Shown here piece by piece: positions 8,879 to 20,100 of a stretch of 42,024 bases of DNA (position 1 is its first letter; each line of letters begins with the position of its first letter). Source of the DNA: an uncultured Clostridia bacterium (lineage in GTDB: Bacteria > Bacillota > Clostridia > Oscillospirales > Oscillospiraceae); contig CAMVBX010000004.1 of NCBI GenBank assembly GCA_947165825.1, positions 1-42,024 on the forward strand, in the 5' to 3' direction. The translations under genes were made by a program, and so were the position numbers. The notes beneath the pieces are model-generated. The model did no database searches and was not told where the DNA came from. It saw nothing but the letters and a program-made list of their open reading frames with translations.

Positions 8879-9280
8879 ATGACGGATGCCGAGAGAGTCC
8901 AAGCCCTGTATGAGCGGGTCAAACGCTTGCAGCGGAAACGGGAACGGCGAAAAACGGCTTCTCTGAGCGTCGCCTGTACTGGCACGGGCCTGTGCCTGAT
9001 GCTGATGATCTTCGGCGGAGGCGGAGCGCACCGGGGCGGCACAGCCGGTCTCTTCACCGGAGCGACCATACTGTTTGAGGGTGCCGGAGTGTATGTGCTG
9101 GTGGCACTGCTGGCGTTTATGGCAGGTGTCGTGATCACGCTTCTCTGCCTCCGCAGGCAAAGACATCAACCGCGACCCCCAGGGGATCCCCAAATCCGGC
9201 CAAAGGACAGATCTCAGGATCAGTCAAAAGGCAGGTCACAGAATCACCACCAGGAAGAAGATACGGAGGAAAGACAATGA
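8879..9280 (+). CDS. Small 2-TM membrane protein, paralogous to 6880..7209
   Basis: RVQALYERVKRLQRKRERR and LVALLAFMAGVVITLLC align with RVDELHRRMTLRRKSRVRR and LVALVAFCLGVLATVLC of the earlier protein; RBS ggagggaggag. Confidence 0.75.
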   Translation: MTDAERVQALYERVKRLQRKRERRKTASLSVACTGTGLCLMLMIFGGGGAHRGGTAGLFTGATILFEGAGVYVLVALLAFMAGVVITLLCLRRQRHQPRPPGDPQIRPKDRSQDQSKGRSQNHHQEEDTEERQ

Positions 9281-12200
9281 GAACCAAGCGCATCTTATCT
9301 GTTTTGCTGGCGGCGTGCCTCCTGTTCGGGTTGATCCCGGCGGCGGCAATGCCTGTCCGGGCCGCAAACGCCGACCCGGTCTACAACCGCGCCGCCACGC
9401 CGGAGTACATCATCTTCAATGCGAAAAGCGGCGACAGCGAGGACTACTTCAAAAGCGTGATGAAGGATTCCAAGTTTAACGCCGTGGCCGACGGCAAGTT
9501 CGTCCTTTACAACAGCGACACCAAGCTGAAGTATGACACCAAGGTCAGCCAGATCGGCCTGAGCGAATATGTCTGGGACGACTTCCGCTTTTCGAACCTG
9601 GCCAATCTCAGCGACATGTGCGATGAGCTGGAGGTTGGACTGGCCGTCACGCTGACCACCAACCCCCATAAGCACACCTATGACCTGCTCTACACCGCCA
9701 ATATCCTCAGCTATATGGACGTGGTGCTCAGCAAGAATGTCATGGACATAGGCGACGGCATCTACAAGGCCAACGGCTACTCCAAGTCCATGACCACGCT
9801 GCGCCGGGGCAACGCCACCTTCCGGGACATCCCCGCGGCCGTCTACGCCACGTCGGAACAGAACGGCGCCCCCCTGGTGCTGAACTTCTGGAACTATGAG
9901 AAAACCTACGACGGCGGCACCCGGACCTGCAAGTGCGGCGGTTCCGCCAAGGATACCGTCGTCAGCTTCTACGACGGCACCGCGCCGGAGCTCGTTTCGA
10001 TGGACCTCTCGGCCATACGCGGCGGCGTGGCCATCCCGTATTGCTGGGACTTCGGCAAGGGCGACATCATCAACATCGAGCTCACGTTCTCGGAGCCCCT
10101 CCGCTTCGCCGACGACAAGGCAGCCGGCAAGGGCGACGTGTGTGTCGGCCTGATGGTGAGCGGCCACACCGACCAGATCCCCGCCTATCTGACCAGCCTG
10201 GACGGCAACAAGCTCACCTTCCAGTGCGAGGCGCCCAGCGTGATCCCGACGGGCGAGACCGGCGTCTGGTCGGTCACCGGCGTGGATCTGACCGGCTCAC
10301 AGACCGGCGGAAAGGGCCTGATGAGCAAAAAGACCATGGACACCGGCATTCCTCTCACCTATATCTACGGCAACAACAAGACCTATACGGCCACCAAGCC
10401 CAACAGTGCCTCCAGCGCGGTGGGCTACACCGAGGCTACCAGCTATGTCACCGATATGGCCGGCAACAGCCTGATTGCCAGATATCTGAACAACTACATC
10501 ATCATCGAGGACAACATCATCCCCAGGAGCTTCTACATCGACATCCAGGATCCCTATGTGGCCCGGGCCGACATCATCCCGAGCGAGAGCTACAACGCCG
10601 ACGTCAAGCAGCTGCTCGGAAAAACCGGGATGACGCCGAACACCGCCAACTATGAGGACGCAAGCGACCGTTACCTGGGCGTGGGCGACAGCTTCAAGGT
10701 GAAGCTGTACATGAACGAGCTTTTGTACTGCAGCACCTGGCCGACCATCAAGCTGAACATCACCTACGACGGCAACCCGAACTGGAAGGTCGAGCTGAAT
10801 TCTTTAAGAAGCTACACCGCCAGCGCCACCGATGTGAGCGCCGACTGTGGCCTGGGCATCTCCAAGGGACAGGTCACCGTGTTCGAGACCGGCTACTTCG
10901 TCATCACTGACGACATGCAGGTGGATCCCGCCAGCGAGGACGGAGTCGTCGTGATCGAATCGATCAACTTTGGAAACGGGGTGACGGACTACGCGGACAA
11001 CCCGGCCCAGAACGTCACCTCCCAGCTGGACATCGCCCAGGATTTCCTCCTGGATACCGACCTGCCGTCGGTGTCGCTGGATCCCGCTGTCCAGATCGGC
11101 GGCGTCAACAATAGCTTCTACTTGCCCTTCACGACGACGGACAGCGGGTCCGGCGTACTCCGGCTGCCCGGCAAGCTGAAGCTGCAGGACCCGAGCGGGT
11201 CCACGCTCCCGTTCCAGTACGCCCTCACCGACTCCCCGAACACCCCCTCCGCCTGGAGCAGCGGAACCATGGGCAGCTACATCGAATTTAGCCAGACCAC
11301 GACCAAGCAGTACCTGCACTTCAAGCCGGTGAGCGGGGCGGCCTACAACGCTGCGCTGGTCTTCAATCTGATGGACTATGCGGGCAACGTGGGCGACGGC
11401 AGTCCGCAGTATATCACCGGCGCCGCCTTGGACAGCCTCCCGCCCACTGTCAAGGCGACGGGCAGCAGCAGGGGCTATGACAACATCACCAGTGTGGGTA
11501 CCCTTTCGGTGGACATCGACGTGCAGGACGTCAGCGACGTCAGCAAGGTGGAGTACACCTGGCAGGTCTACACCGTCGACCGGGACGCCGTGGAACTTCT
11601 GCTCGACAGCAGCTGGACCGCCTCCGTCAAGGAGAACGACGCATGGATCGCCGAAGCCGCAGTGCCTGGAGGCACCCTGTTCCAGAAGAACCTCTGGGTG
11701 CGGGCTACCGACGCCTTCGACTACACCAGCCTCACAAACCTGGGCGAGTTCAGCTACGACCTGGCGAGTGACGTGAAATTCGAGCTGGAATACTCCACCG
11801 ACATCCAGACAAAAGCCAGCCTGAAGTTTACAGAGTATGATTCTGAAACCGGTTTGCTGGTCATAGACGTCATGCGCGACAACAGCGATGTGCACATGAT
11901 CCTCTTGGTTTCCGATGAAATCTTAGAGAGAAAAGACATTTTTCAAAATCTCTTCGATCAAACTTTTGTTTTCAGTCAGGCAGAAATCAACAATGATAAC
12001 GGAGTGCGTTATACTGAGAAACAAGGTTGGTACTACAAACCGTTTGAGGACTACACCGGCAACCTGTATGTGACCGTCTACTCCGGAAATGAAAACGCAA
12101 TAGAGTGCGATGACTGGTATTACGTCGGTGAAGAAGGAAATAAAACTGCGTACAGAGACATCACGATCAACAACACCGCCTCGGTGCAGCGCTTCACCCT

Positions 12201-15200
12201 GCGGCAGGCCGCGCTCAGCGCTACCGCTTACGACGTGTTCAGCGGCGACGTTAAGACTCTGTTCACCCCCGCCAGCAGCGCGGACGATGACAAACTCACC
12301 GGCGTAGTCACGGTCGTGCCCTGGACTGTGGATTCCGAGGAGCGTTACTCCACCACCCTGGCGGGCGTACAGGTCAAGTTCAACCTGGGCGGCGACAAGA
12401 ACGGCTGGGATTACGAGGATATCGACTGGCAGAACTCCTTCCTTGACCTGTACAAGGGAGGCTATAGCTCACCCACAGAAAACGAGGCAGAGCGCGAGAA
12501 GCTGCTCGACGGGACGTTCCGGCTCTGCGCCATCGGCAGCGGGCCGGTCCAGACGATCACCCTGCCGGATTCCGACCTCTATGACGATTTCCTCTACGGC
12601 GACATCTACCTGATCCTGGCAAGGCACAGTGCGCCGGACGCGCCCTATTTCATCCGGTTAAGAACGTCAGAAGATCTCATAATCAACCTCGACGACACTG
12701 AGCCCGGCGTCCTTGAGCTGCAGCACCTGGGTCGGCAATACTCGCCGGATGAGTACATGTACATCGAGAAATATTACCGTGACCTTTCCTTCGATCCGAG
12801 CACCACGATCTATATCCCGGCGGACAGGACGCCGGTGGTGCTTTCGGTGGAGGCGATGAAGGAATCCTGGGATGAAGACACCGGCGAAAGGATCCTGGAA
12901 CCCCACGATCTGTATAATGTTAGTAACGGCGCAGGCTACCGGGGCGCCATGGACATCGTCGCCTGGAACGCGGCCGACCCGGACACGAAGATCAGCCTGG
13001 ACCTCGCCTGGCTGATGTATAAGAACGATAACCTCGAAGGCGAAAACGAGGAGTTCCTCATCTCGCTGAAAGAGGTGCGGGACGGCGACTACAACCCGTT
13101 CGCTTACGGGAGAGTCTGGCTGAATGATACCAGCAAGCGGCTGCTGCGCTTCGGCCCGGAGACCGACGCGTCGGCGGGCGTCATCGGCGTGACGCCGGAC
13201 AGGGACAACATTGTCGCCCTGCAGATCGTCTACGCCAACGGGCGGACCTCCGGCATCACCTATCTCACTATCCACCCGGTGACGATGAAGGCGGAGGGCA
13301 CGGTGTCCGTCGAGACGAAGGACGGCCTCCAGCTCAGCCCCGGCAGCATCGCCACCGTCGGCCCGGACGAGGCGACCGTCGTCTTCACCCCTTCGGCCGA
13401 CACCAACACCCTGGGTCTGGACTTCACCCTCACGGCGATCGATCCGAATACGAATCAATTCACTTGGAGAGATCCGATCCCGATGGTCGCCCGAAGCGAC
13501 GGCAGCTACGCCGCCCAGATCCCGAATGCGGATTTCTGGCACTATTTTAAGGATAAGGAGGAGACTAACAACAGCATATACCCCGGCGTCATTCTTCCGG
13601 TTGGATACGGCAATTATACCTCCGGATACGAATACCGTGAAGATGGGCCCCTCTGCTTCTTCACGGTCTACGCCACGGACCAGTATGAGAATAAAGTCGT
13701 GATGGGTACTGCGGACTGGGGCGTCATCCCGGACGCCACGCCTCCGATATTCGTGGACGATCATTTTAATGAAATGGGAGAGATCGAGGACCATGGAGAC
13801 GGCACCTATACCGCCAGCTTCCGAATCATCGACGACAGCCTCTTCTCCCGGGATGCGGAAACGGGAACCTTCCTGTCCCGCCCGATGGAGCTGGAGTTCT
13901 TCTATGGGACGAAGTATGCCGAGGCCGCGGGAAAGCCTGCGGGCAGACTGACCTTCGCCGGCGTGGAAGACGGCTTCGAATGGACGGCAAGCGAGGGGAA
14001 CAACCTGGGCATCTACCGGGTCACGGCGGAGCGGACCTACTTTGTTGCTGCGGAGCTGGAGGGCGGAGTCGTATTAGGTTATCCCGTTCTGGAAGTCACC
14101 GCTGAGGGCGTGATCAGCCCCGAGATCACGGCCGCCACCGATATGACCCTGTTCCTCCGGGGCACCGACGCCCACGGCAACACCAACGTCTGGAATATGC
14201 CCGACCCGGACGATGTATTCTATCAAGAGGCCCTGGATCCCGGCGGCTATTGGCGCCTGGACAATCCCGGCTTCGTAACCGCATGGGACGTCACCGGCAA
14301 CACGCCGGAGGCCGTAAGCTGGCAGTACGTGCCAACCGGCGCGGGCGACGACATGGGCCTGGAGATCACCTTCAACGTGCCGGTGCTGCCCGAGGCGAGC
14401 TGGATCGATCCCGATCCCGGTGCTCAAGGATTCAGCTGCGTGTGGCAGGACGCCTTCCCCATCTGGAAGGACGGGGAGTGGACGATCAGCTTCTATGACG
14501 CTTACGGCAATCTCTATAACCAGACCCTGACGCTGGACGACGTTATCGGCGACTACGGCATCGACCTGAGCTTCTCCACGCTGGACTATGTGGCGGCGGA
14601 GACCGGCGTTGTGATCACGGCGGCGGAGGACGGCGAGGGCGAGACGGTCACCGGCAGCACCACCGCCACGGCGAACGGCGTCTACACCGTGGAGCGCACC
14701 GCGGGCGGCAAGACGGACGTCCTGACCATCCATCTGACGAACATCGTCTCCGGCGGCCCGGAGACCAGAGTGTTCTTCTACCTGGAGGAGTTCGGCGAGA
14801 TGTACGAGGCTGGCGCTGAAGATCAGTTCCAGGGCACGACCTACGGCCCGGTGGTAGTCTCTTACTCCACCGACCGGGAGACCAGCCCTGTGGGCGAGAA
14901 CACGATGACCTTCAGGAGCGGGGAAAACGACGAATTTATCTTCCAGTATTACGACATCCCCACCGACTTCACCTATACGATCAGCGGCAAGCTCTACGAA
15001 GACTACGGCATTACCCTGGGCGCGCCGCCGGAGCCCATTCCGGATGAGGAGGCCCCGCTCATCGACCTGGTGACCCTCTGGAAGCAGCGGGGCGGCGGCT
15101 TTGAGCAGACCAACGCCTTCCCCGGCAGCGCGGAGGAAACGGACATCAGGAGCGCCATCGAGGAATCCGGCCTGGCCCAGAGCTTCGACTTTGTGGTGAA

Positions 15201-17148
15201 GGCCAGCGACTACTCCCCGTGGAAGGTGCTGGTGATGGCGGCTCCGCCTTCCGGCAGCATCAGCTATGACACGCCCAGCGACGTGATCGACGGCGTATCG
15301 GTGCAGGGCAACAACGTGCTTGTGGACAAGAACGTGGCAGCCGACTTCTACATCGTCGCGGTGGACCACGCGACTGCGGATAAGGCAGCACCGGCCAGTG
15401 CGGACAACTACAGCTGGATCAGGATCCCCTACGGCAGCTATCACTTTGACACCACGCCGCCCGTGATCGAGTATGTCACGATCTCGGAAAGCATGTATTC
15501 CAAGGTGGTCTATCTCCGGGCGACCGACCTGGACGACGACGGCAATGAAACCGCCGGCACGGTCCTCAGCGGCGCGGGCGTCGTGGAGGAGACGGTGACC
15601 ATCGACGGAGTGGTCTACACCCACAAGCTGATCTTCAAGGATAACGACACTGTGACAGTGGTCACCGCCACCGACGGGGCTGGCAACAGCACCGCAGAGA
15701 ACATCCAGGTGAGCGGCATCGACGTGACGGCGCCCACGCTGTATGTCACCTGGTCCCCCTGCTTCTCGAACACGGCCGGCGACGATCTGGATCCGAGCAA
15801 TCCTCCGATGGGCCCGGTGAATGTGAACGTGGTGGCCCATATCGCCAGCGACAAACCGATCTACAGCGTCACCGCCAATGACGGTGAAGAGCTGATCTTC
15901 AATGAGGATCACATCGCCGAGACCGCGTGGGGCGCAGTGGAATACAACGCCGAGCGGATCACGGTGCGCTTCACGACGAAGGAGACGGCGGGCGTCACGC
16001 TGACCGTCACCGCGCCGAACGGAAAGTCCACCGACCAGACGGTCCTGCTTGGGGCAGGCGTGATCGACAAGGACGCCCCAGTGGTCATCGAGACGGTCGA
16101 GCCGGTCATGCGCGCAGGCTTCACGGTGCCCTATGCGGAAACGCACACCCTGGGCTTCGATGAGAACGTGTTCTGCATGAACAGCGGCACGGTGGGCGTG
16201 CTTTACAACTTCAACGATCCCTTCACGGTGACGCTGACAGACAACAACGAAGCGTCCTTCCGCTTCGTGGACAAGGCGGGCAACGTCACAGTCTACACGG
16301 TCGTGCCCAAAAACGTGATCGACAACACGAGGCCGGTGGTCTCGTCGGAGGTTGCGGATGACGCCAACGCCACAAACGGCGCGGTCGCGGTGACGGTGAT
16401 CGCGGACGAATGGTGCACGTTGACCGCCAAGGACCGCAATGTGTCCTGCGGCGCAATGACTGAGAGCACCGATGAAAACGGCGACATCGTCTGGATCGGA
16501 ACGGTCAGCGTCTCCCAGAACGGCACCTTCCGGGTGACTGCGGCAGACGCTGCGGGCAACACGGCCGACACGACGTTCACCGTCAACAACATCGACAAGG
16601 TGTTGCCCAACCTGAGCTTCACCAAATCCATCGTATCGGTGCGCCAGGACAGCGCGGAATCCGCACTGACGGCGCTGCTGGACGCGGGCGTCACGGCCTG
16701 GGACAATGTGGAGATCGCGGAGGGCACCCTCAGCTACGACACAAGTGAGGTGGATCTCACCCTGTCCGGCGTCTACCCGGTGACCTACACCGTGGAGGAC
16801 ATCGTGGGCAACGTGGGTCAGGCGATCCGCTATGTGAAGGTCGTCGACAAGTATCAGCTGGTCATCGCGATCGACGGCGAGCTGACTGAGCCGGACGGCG
16901 TCATCAACGTTGACATCGGGACCCACACGCTGGAGGTCAGCGGACTGCGGCAGGAGAACGAGCCCTACACGCTGAAGCTGATCGAGGGCATGTGGTCCGG
17001 AGGTCAGATGAAGCGGGTCACCGAAGAGATGAGCATCCCGGTGGACTCGGACGGCAAATTCACCCTCACTTCCTACAACGCATATACCCTGTACATCGTG
17101 ACTCAGTCGCGGCAGACCTATCGGACGCTGCTCATCGTGGACAAATAA
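9277..17148 (+). CDS. Giant (2623 aa) secreted Ig-like repeat protein
   Basis: Signal peptide MRTKRILSVLLAACLLFGLIPAAAMPVRA; C-terminal array of beta domains joined by D-x-x-x-P linkers (DTTPPVIEYV, DVTAPTLYV, DKDAPVVIETV, DNTRPVVSSEV, DKVLPNLSF); ATGA overlap with 8879..9280; no SLH or LPXTG anchor seen. Confidence 0.88.
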   Translation: MRTKRILSVLLAACLLFGLIPAAAMPVRAANADPVYNRAATPEYIIFNAKSGDSEDYFKSVMKDSKFNAVADGKFVLYNSDTKLKYDTKVSQIGLSEYVWDDFRFSNLANLSDMCDELEVGLAVTLTTNPHKHTYDLLYTANILSYMDVVLSKNVMDIGDGIYKANGYSKSMTTLRRGNATFRDIPAAVYATSEQNGAPLVLNFWNYEKTYDGGTRTCKCGGSAKDTVVSFYDGTAPELVSMDLSAIRGGVAIPYCWDFGKGDIINIELTFSEPLRFADDKAAGKGDVCVGLMVSGHTDQIPAYLTSLDGNKLTFQCEAPSVIPTGETGVWSVTGVDLTGSQTGGKGLMSKKTMDTGIPLTYIYGNNKTYTATKPNSASSAVGYTEATSYVTDMAGNSLIARYLNNYIIIEDNIIPRSFYIDIQDPYVARADIIPSESYNADVKQLLGKTGMTPNTANYEDASDRYLGVGDSFKVKLYMNELLYCSTWPTIKLNITYDGNPNWKVELNSLRSYTASATDVSADCGLGISKGQVTVFETGYFVITDDMQVDPASEDGVVVIESINFGNGVTDYADNPAQNVTSQLDIAQDFLLDTDLPSVSLDPAVQIGGVNNSFYLPFTTTDSGSGVLRLPGKLKLQDPSGSTLPFQYALTDSPNTPSAWSSGTMGSYIEFSQTTTKQYLHFKPVSGAAYNAALVFNLMDYAGNVGDGSPQYITGAALDSLPPTVKATGSSRGYDNITSVGTLSVDIDVQDVSDVSKVEYTWQVYTVDRDAVELLLDSSWTASVKENDAWIAEAAVPGGTLFQKNLWVRATDAFDYTSLTNLGEFSYDLASDVKFELEYSTDIQTKASLKFTEYDSETGLLVIDVMRDNSDVHMILLVSDEILERKDIFQNLFDQTFVFSQAEINNDNGVRYTEKQGWYYKPFEDYTGNLYVTVYSGNENAIECDDWYYVGEEGNKTAYRDITINNTASVQRFTLRQAALSATAYDVFSGDVKTLFTPASSADDDKLTGVVTVVPWTVDSEERYSTTLAGVQVKFNLGGDKNGWDYEDIDWQNSFLDLYKGGYSSPTENEAEREKLLDGTFRLCAIGSGPVQTITLPDSDLYDDFLYGDIYLILARHSAPDAPYFIRLRTSEDLIINLDDTEPGVLELQHLGRQYSPDEYMYIEKYYRDLSFDPSTTIYIPADRTPVVLSVEAMKESWDEDTGERILEPHDLYNVSNGAGYRGAMDIVAWNAADPDTKISLDLAWLMYKNDNLEGENEEFLISLKEVRDGDYNPFAYGRVWLNDTSKRLLRFGPETDASAGVIGVTPDRDNIVALQIVYANGRTSGITYLTIHPVTMKAEGTVSVETKDGLQLSPGSIATVGPDEATVVFTPSADTNTLGLDFTLTAIDPNTNQFTWRDPIPMVARSDGSYAAQIPNADFWHYFKDKEETNNSIYPGVILPVGYGNYTSGYEYREDGPLCFFTVYATDQYENKVVMGTADWGVIPDATPPIFVDDHFNEMGEIEDHGDGTYTASFRIIDDSLFSRDAETGTFLSRPMELEFFYGTKYAEAAGKPAGRLTFAGVEDGFEWTASEGNNLGIYRVTAERTYFVAAELEGGVVLGYPVLEVTAEGVISPEITAATDMTLFLRGTDAHGNTNVWNMPDPDDVFYQEALDPGGYWRLDNPGFVTAWDVTGNTPEAVSWQYVPTGAGDDMGLEITFNVPVLPEASWIDPDPGAQGFSCVWQDAFPIWKDGEWTISFYDAYGNLYNQTLTLDDVIGDYGIDLSFSTLDYVAAETGVVITAAEDGEGETVTGSTTATANGVYTVERTAGGKTDVLTIHLTNIVSGGPETRVFFYLEEFGEMYEAGAEDQFQGTTYGPVVVSYSTDRETSPVGENTMTFRSGENDEFIFQYYDIPTDFTYTISGKLYEDYGITLGAPPEPIPDEEAPLIDLVTLWKQRGGGFEQTNAFPGSAEETDIRSAIEESGLAQSFDFVVKASDYSPWKVLVMAAPPSGSISYDTPSDVIDGVSVQGNNVLVDKNVAADFYIVAVDHATADKAAPASADNYSWIRIPYGSYHFDTTPPVIEYVTISESMYSKVVYLRATDLDDDGNETAGTVLSGAGVVEETVTIDGVVYTHKLIFKDNDTVTVVTATDGAGNSTAENIQVSGIDVTAPTLYVTWSPCFSNTAGDDLDPSNPPMGPVNVNVVAHIASDKPIYSVTANDGEELIFNEDHIAETAWGAVEYNAERITVRFTTKETAGVTLTVTAPNGKSTDQTVLLGAGVIDKDAPVVIETVEPVMRAGFTVPYAETHTLGFDENVFCMNSGTVGVLYNFNDPFTVTLTDNNEASFRFVDKAGNVTVYTVVPKNVIDNTRPVVSSEVADDANATNGAVAVTVIADEWCTLTAKDRNVSCGAMTESTDENGDIVWIGTVSVSQNGTFRVTAADAAGNTADTTFTVNNIDKVLPNLSFTKSIVSVRQDSAESALTALLDAGVTAWDNVEIAEGTLSYDTSEVDLTLSGVYPVTYTVEDIVGNVGQAIRYVKVVDKYQLVIAIDGELTEPDGVINVDIGTHTLEVSGLRQENEPYTLKLIEGMWSGGQMKRVTEEMSIPVDSDGKFTLTSYNAYTLYIVTQSRQTYRTLLIVDK

Positions 17149-17155
17149 GGAGGGG

Positions 17156-20100
17156 ATGAACGTGACACATTGCAAACGTTTTTTGGCAGTTCTGCTATTC
17201 TTCGCCCTGCTCCTGCCCATGCTGCCTATCTCGGCGCTTGCCGCGAATGAGGATGTGGTGCAGATCGACAACGGATACATCGAGGTCAGCGTTTCCACGA
17301 AAAACGGCGGATTCCACGTGAACACCGTGGAGGGCAACCTGCTGAGAAAATCCGACAACAACAAGAACCTGCTCTACCACAGCGGAAGGTATGACACCTC
17401 CTTTGTCTCCTTCCGCGTGGGAAGCGGCGCGAACGCCAAGGACTATCTGTTCGGCGGACAATATCCCGGCTCCAGCGAGATCGTGGTCACAAAGATGGCG
17501 AGCGGCGAGCTCGTCGCGGCCTGGGCGGTGGACGGCATTACCTTCACCCAGACCATCTCTCTGGCGGCGGAAAACTCCAGCGAGCACGGCATGGTTTCCA
17601 TCAACCTCTCGGCGATGAACACCAGCGGCGCGGCGGTCCCGATCCAGGCGCGTATCCTTCTGGATACGTGTCTGGGGGATCAGGACTATGCCCACTACCA
17701 GATCAACGGCGGCGCGGTGACCCACACCCTGGACACCGAGCAGATCATCACCGACGAGGCCGCTCTCCGGAGCTTCTATGCGCTGGACGATCTGGCCAAT
17801 CCGGGGGTCACGGCCTACGTGGTGTCCAATCCCGCGAAAGTGGCCATCGCCCACTGGAACAATCTGGCGGCGAGCCTGTTCGACTTCGCGCCGGATACCT
17901 CGATGAACTTTACCAACCCCATCAACGTCTACCTGACGGCGGACAGCGCCTGCGCGCTGTACTATGATCTGGGCACTGTGGCGAACGGTGCGGCCAAGTC
18001 GGCAGTCGGGTACTACGGCGTTTACTCCAACCACACGGTCAAGCTGCAGAACAGCGTGGCTATCAACGCGGTGGCGCCGATGCGTCTGACGCTGAACGAC
18101 AGCAAGACGGCCTATGTGCGCGAGAGCGCCGTGGGCAGTGCGGACTTCGCCGTGACAGTCAGCGCAGAAAACTTCAAGAGCGGCACTTCCCGGGAACTGA
18201 GCAACGTGATCTTGGCGGTGCACAGCTCCTCGGGCCTCCGTTCGCTCAGCGACAGCGGCGCGGAGCTCGGCATCGACTACGAATCCACTGATCCGCTGAT
18301 GATCCCCTATGACAGGATCGCAGAGGGGGAGACTATCACCAAGACCCTGTACTTCCAGGCAAAGAAGGGGGACAGCACCAGCTATGAGCGCATCACCATC
18401 GGGATGTACCAGGGCGAGGTGACTAGCGAGAACCTGCTGGGCGAACGGTATGTCTATCTGCTGCTGCCCGGCGGCGACGGGAGCATTCCGAAGGTCTGCT
18501 TCAATTCCATGACGCCTGAGATCATCTACAACACCGGAACCCGTCACCTGTATGTGGCGGTGACCAACGCGCTGCTGCTGAGCGACGCGCTGGATGCCGG
18601 CCACTGCGTGTTCATGGCGTACAGCACCGACGGCAAGAAGGCGTGGGAAATCCCCTCGGACAACATCACCGTCGACGTCAGCGCGGGCGTTGCGGATGTG
18701 GCGCTGACCGACGAACTCAAGCTGGCGGTGGGAAGCTGGAAGCTGCAGCTGGAGTGGACCGACGAAGCGGTGTCCCAGGAGATCGTTGCGTCGACCTACC
18801 AGAAGCAGACTGCCGATAAGCTGAAGTTCCAGATTTCGGACAACCCGAAATATAAGAATGACACCTACGGCGTTTTGGCGGCAGTCAAATACGGCAAGGG
18901 AACGACGCAGTACCCCTACTACTATCGTCTGCAGAGCTTTGCGGACGAGTCGAGCTATAAGCAATTTGCCGAGGCAAAGGAACACGAATGGGTGGAGATC
19001 CCGCTGGTCCTCCGCGGCGCGTTCACTGCGGATCAGCGCTATGGGGAGAAGGGCGAGAACGGCAAGCTTCTCAGCAGCTACTATTACAGCGCTGTCAGCA
19101 AAAAGTCCGTGGACCCCAAAACCAGGGAGACCAACGTCGATAACCCCATTACCATCAACAACTGTCTGGACTTTGAGGGCGGCAGCATCGCCATTTACTA
19201 CGAGAACTACGAGAGCAAGGATGCTGTGAGCTCGGCGATCTGCGTGGAGTTTGACGGCGACCTCTACACCAGCGACGCCCGCACCTCGGTCTGGACCGGC
19301 AAGGCGGCGCTGACCAAACTGGAGCAGGGCGGAGACTTTGCGCTGATCCACTACGACGCCAACGGCAACCGGAAGCAGAGCGATGCTACCCCCATCACCC
19401 TGATCTGGCCGAACGTTTTTGGCATGGCGCAGACGCTGGCCGGCATGGCCTTTAAGCTCGCCTACGGACAGTTCGGCGTGATGGAGAAGGACGGCAAAGA
19501 GATCGGCCGTGTGATTTCCTTTGCGGCAAGTCTCAGCCTGAGCTTCCTGAGATCTCCGGAGGGCGATAAAACCGACTACGGCACGGCAAGCTACTTTGGC
19601 CGGATGCAGGAGCTGTGGAAGGACTGGCGGGGCGCCAGCATCTATCAGTATGCCTACCACGGCGGCCGGTACGAAAAGCTCGTTGACATCGGCATGAACG
19701 ACAGGAACAAAAGCGAAGAGACTCAGCAAGGAGTTCAGACGTCGGTCATGGTGCCGGATATCCTCTTCGGCTGCGGCGAAGGCCTTGTGGGCCTGAACTT
19801 CACCGTGGACGTCACCGTCCGGAACATGGTGGAGTCTCTGGCGAAGATCGAGGCAGCGCTGTCCATCAACACCATCAACAACTGGTCCTTCGGCATGGAG
19901 GGCAAGTGCGAGTTGATCGACGACATCAAGATGGAGGCGAAGCTCAAATTCAAGAGCTACAACAACATTCCCGTCCCGGATGAACTGTACTTCTATGTGG
20001 GCGGGTTCAAGCCCGGCCTCTGCATCGATCCCTGCGGCGTGGTCTGGATCACCGGCGCGGGCGGCGGTTTCTCCGGCCTCTACGACACGATCTTCTACAC

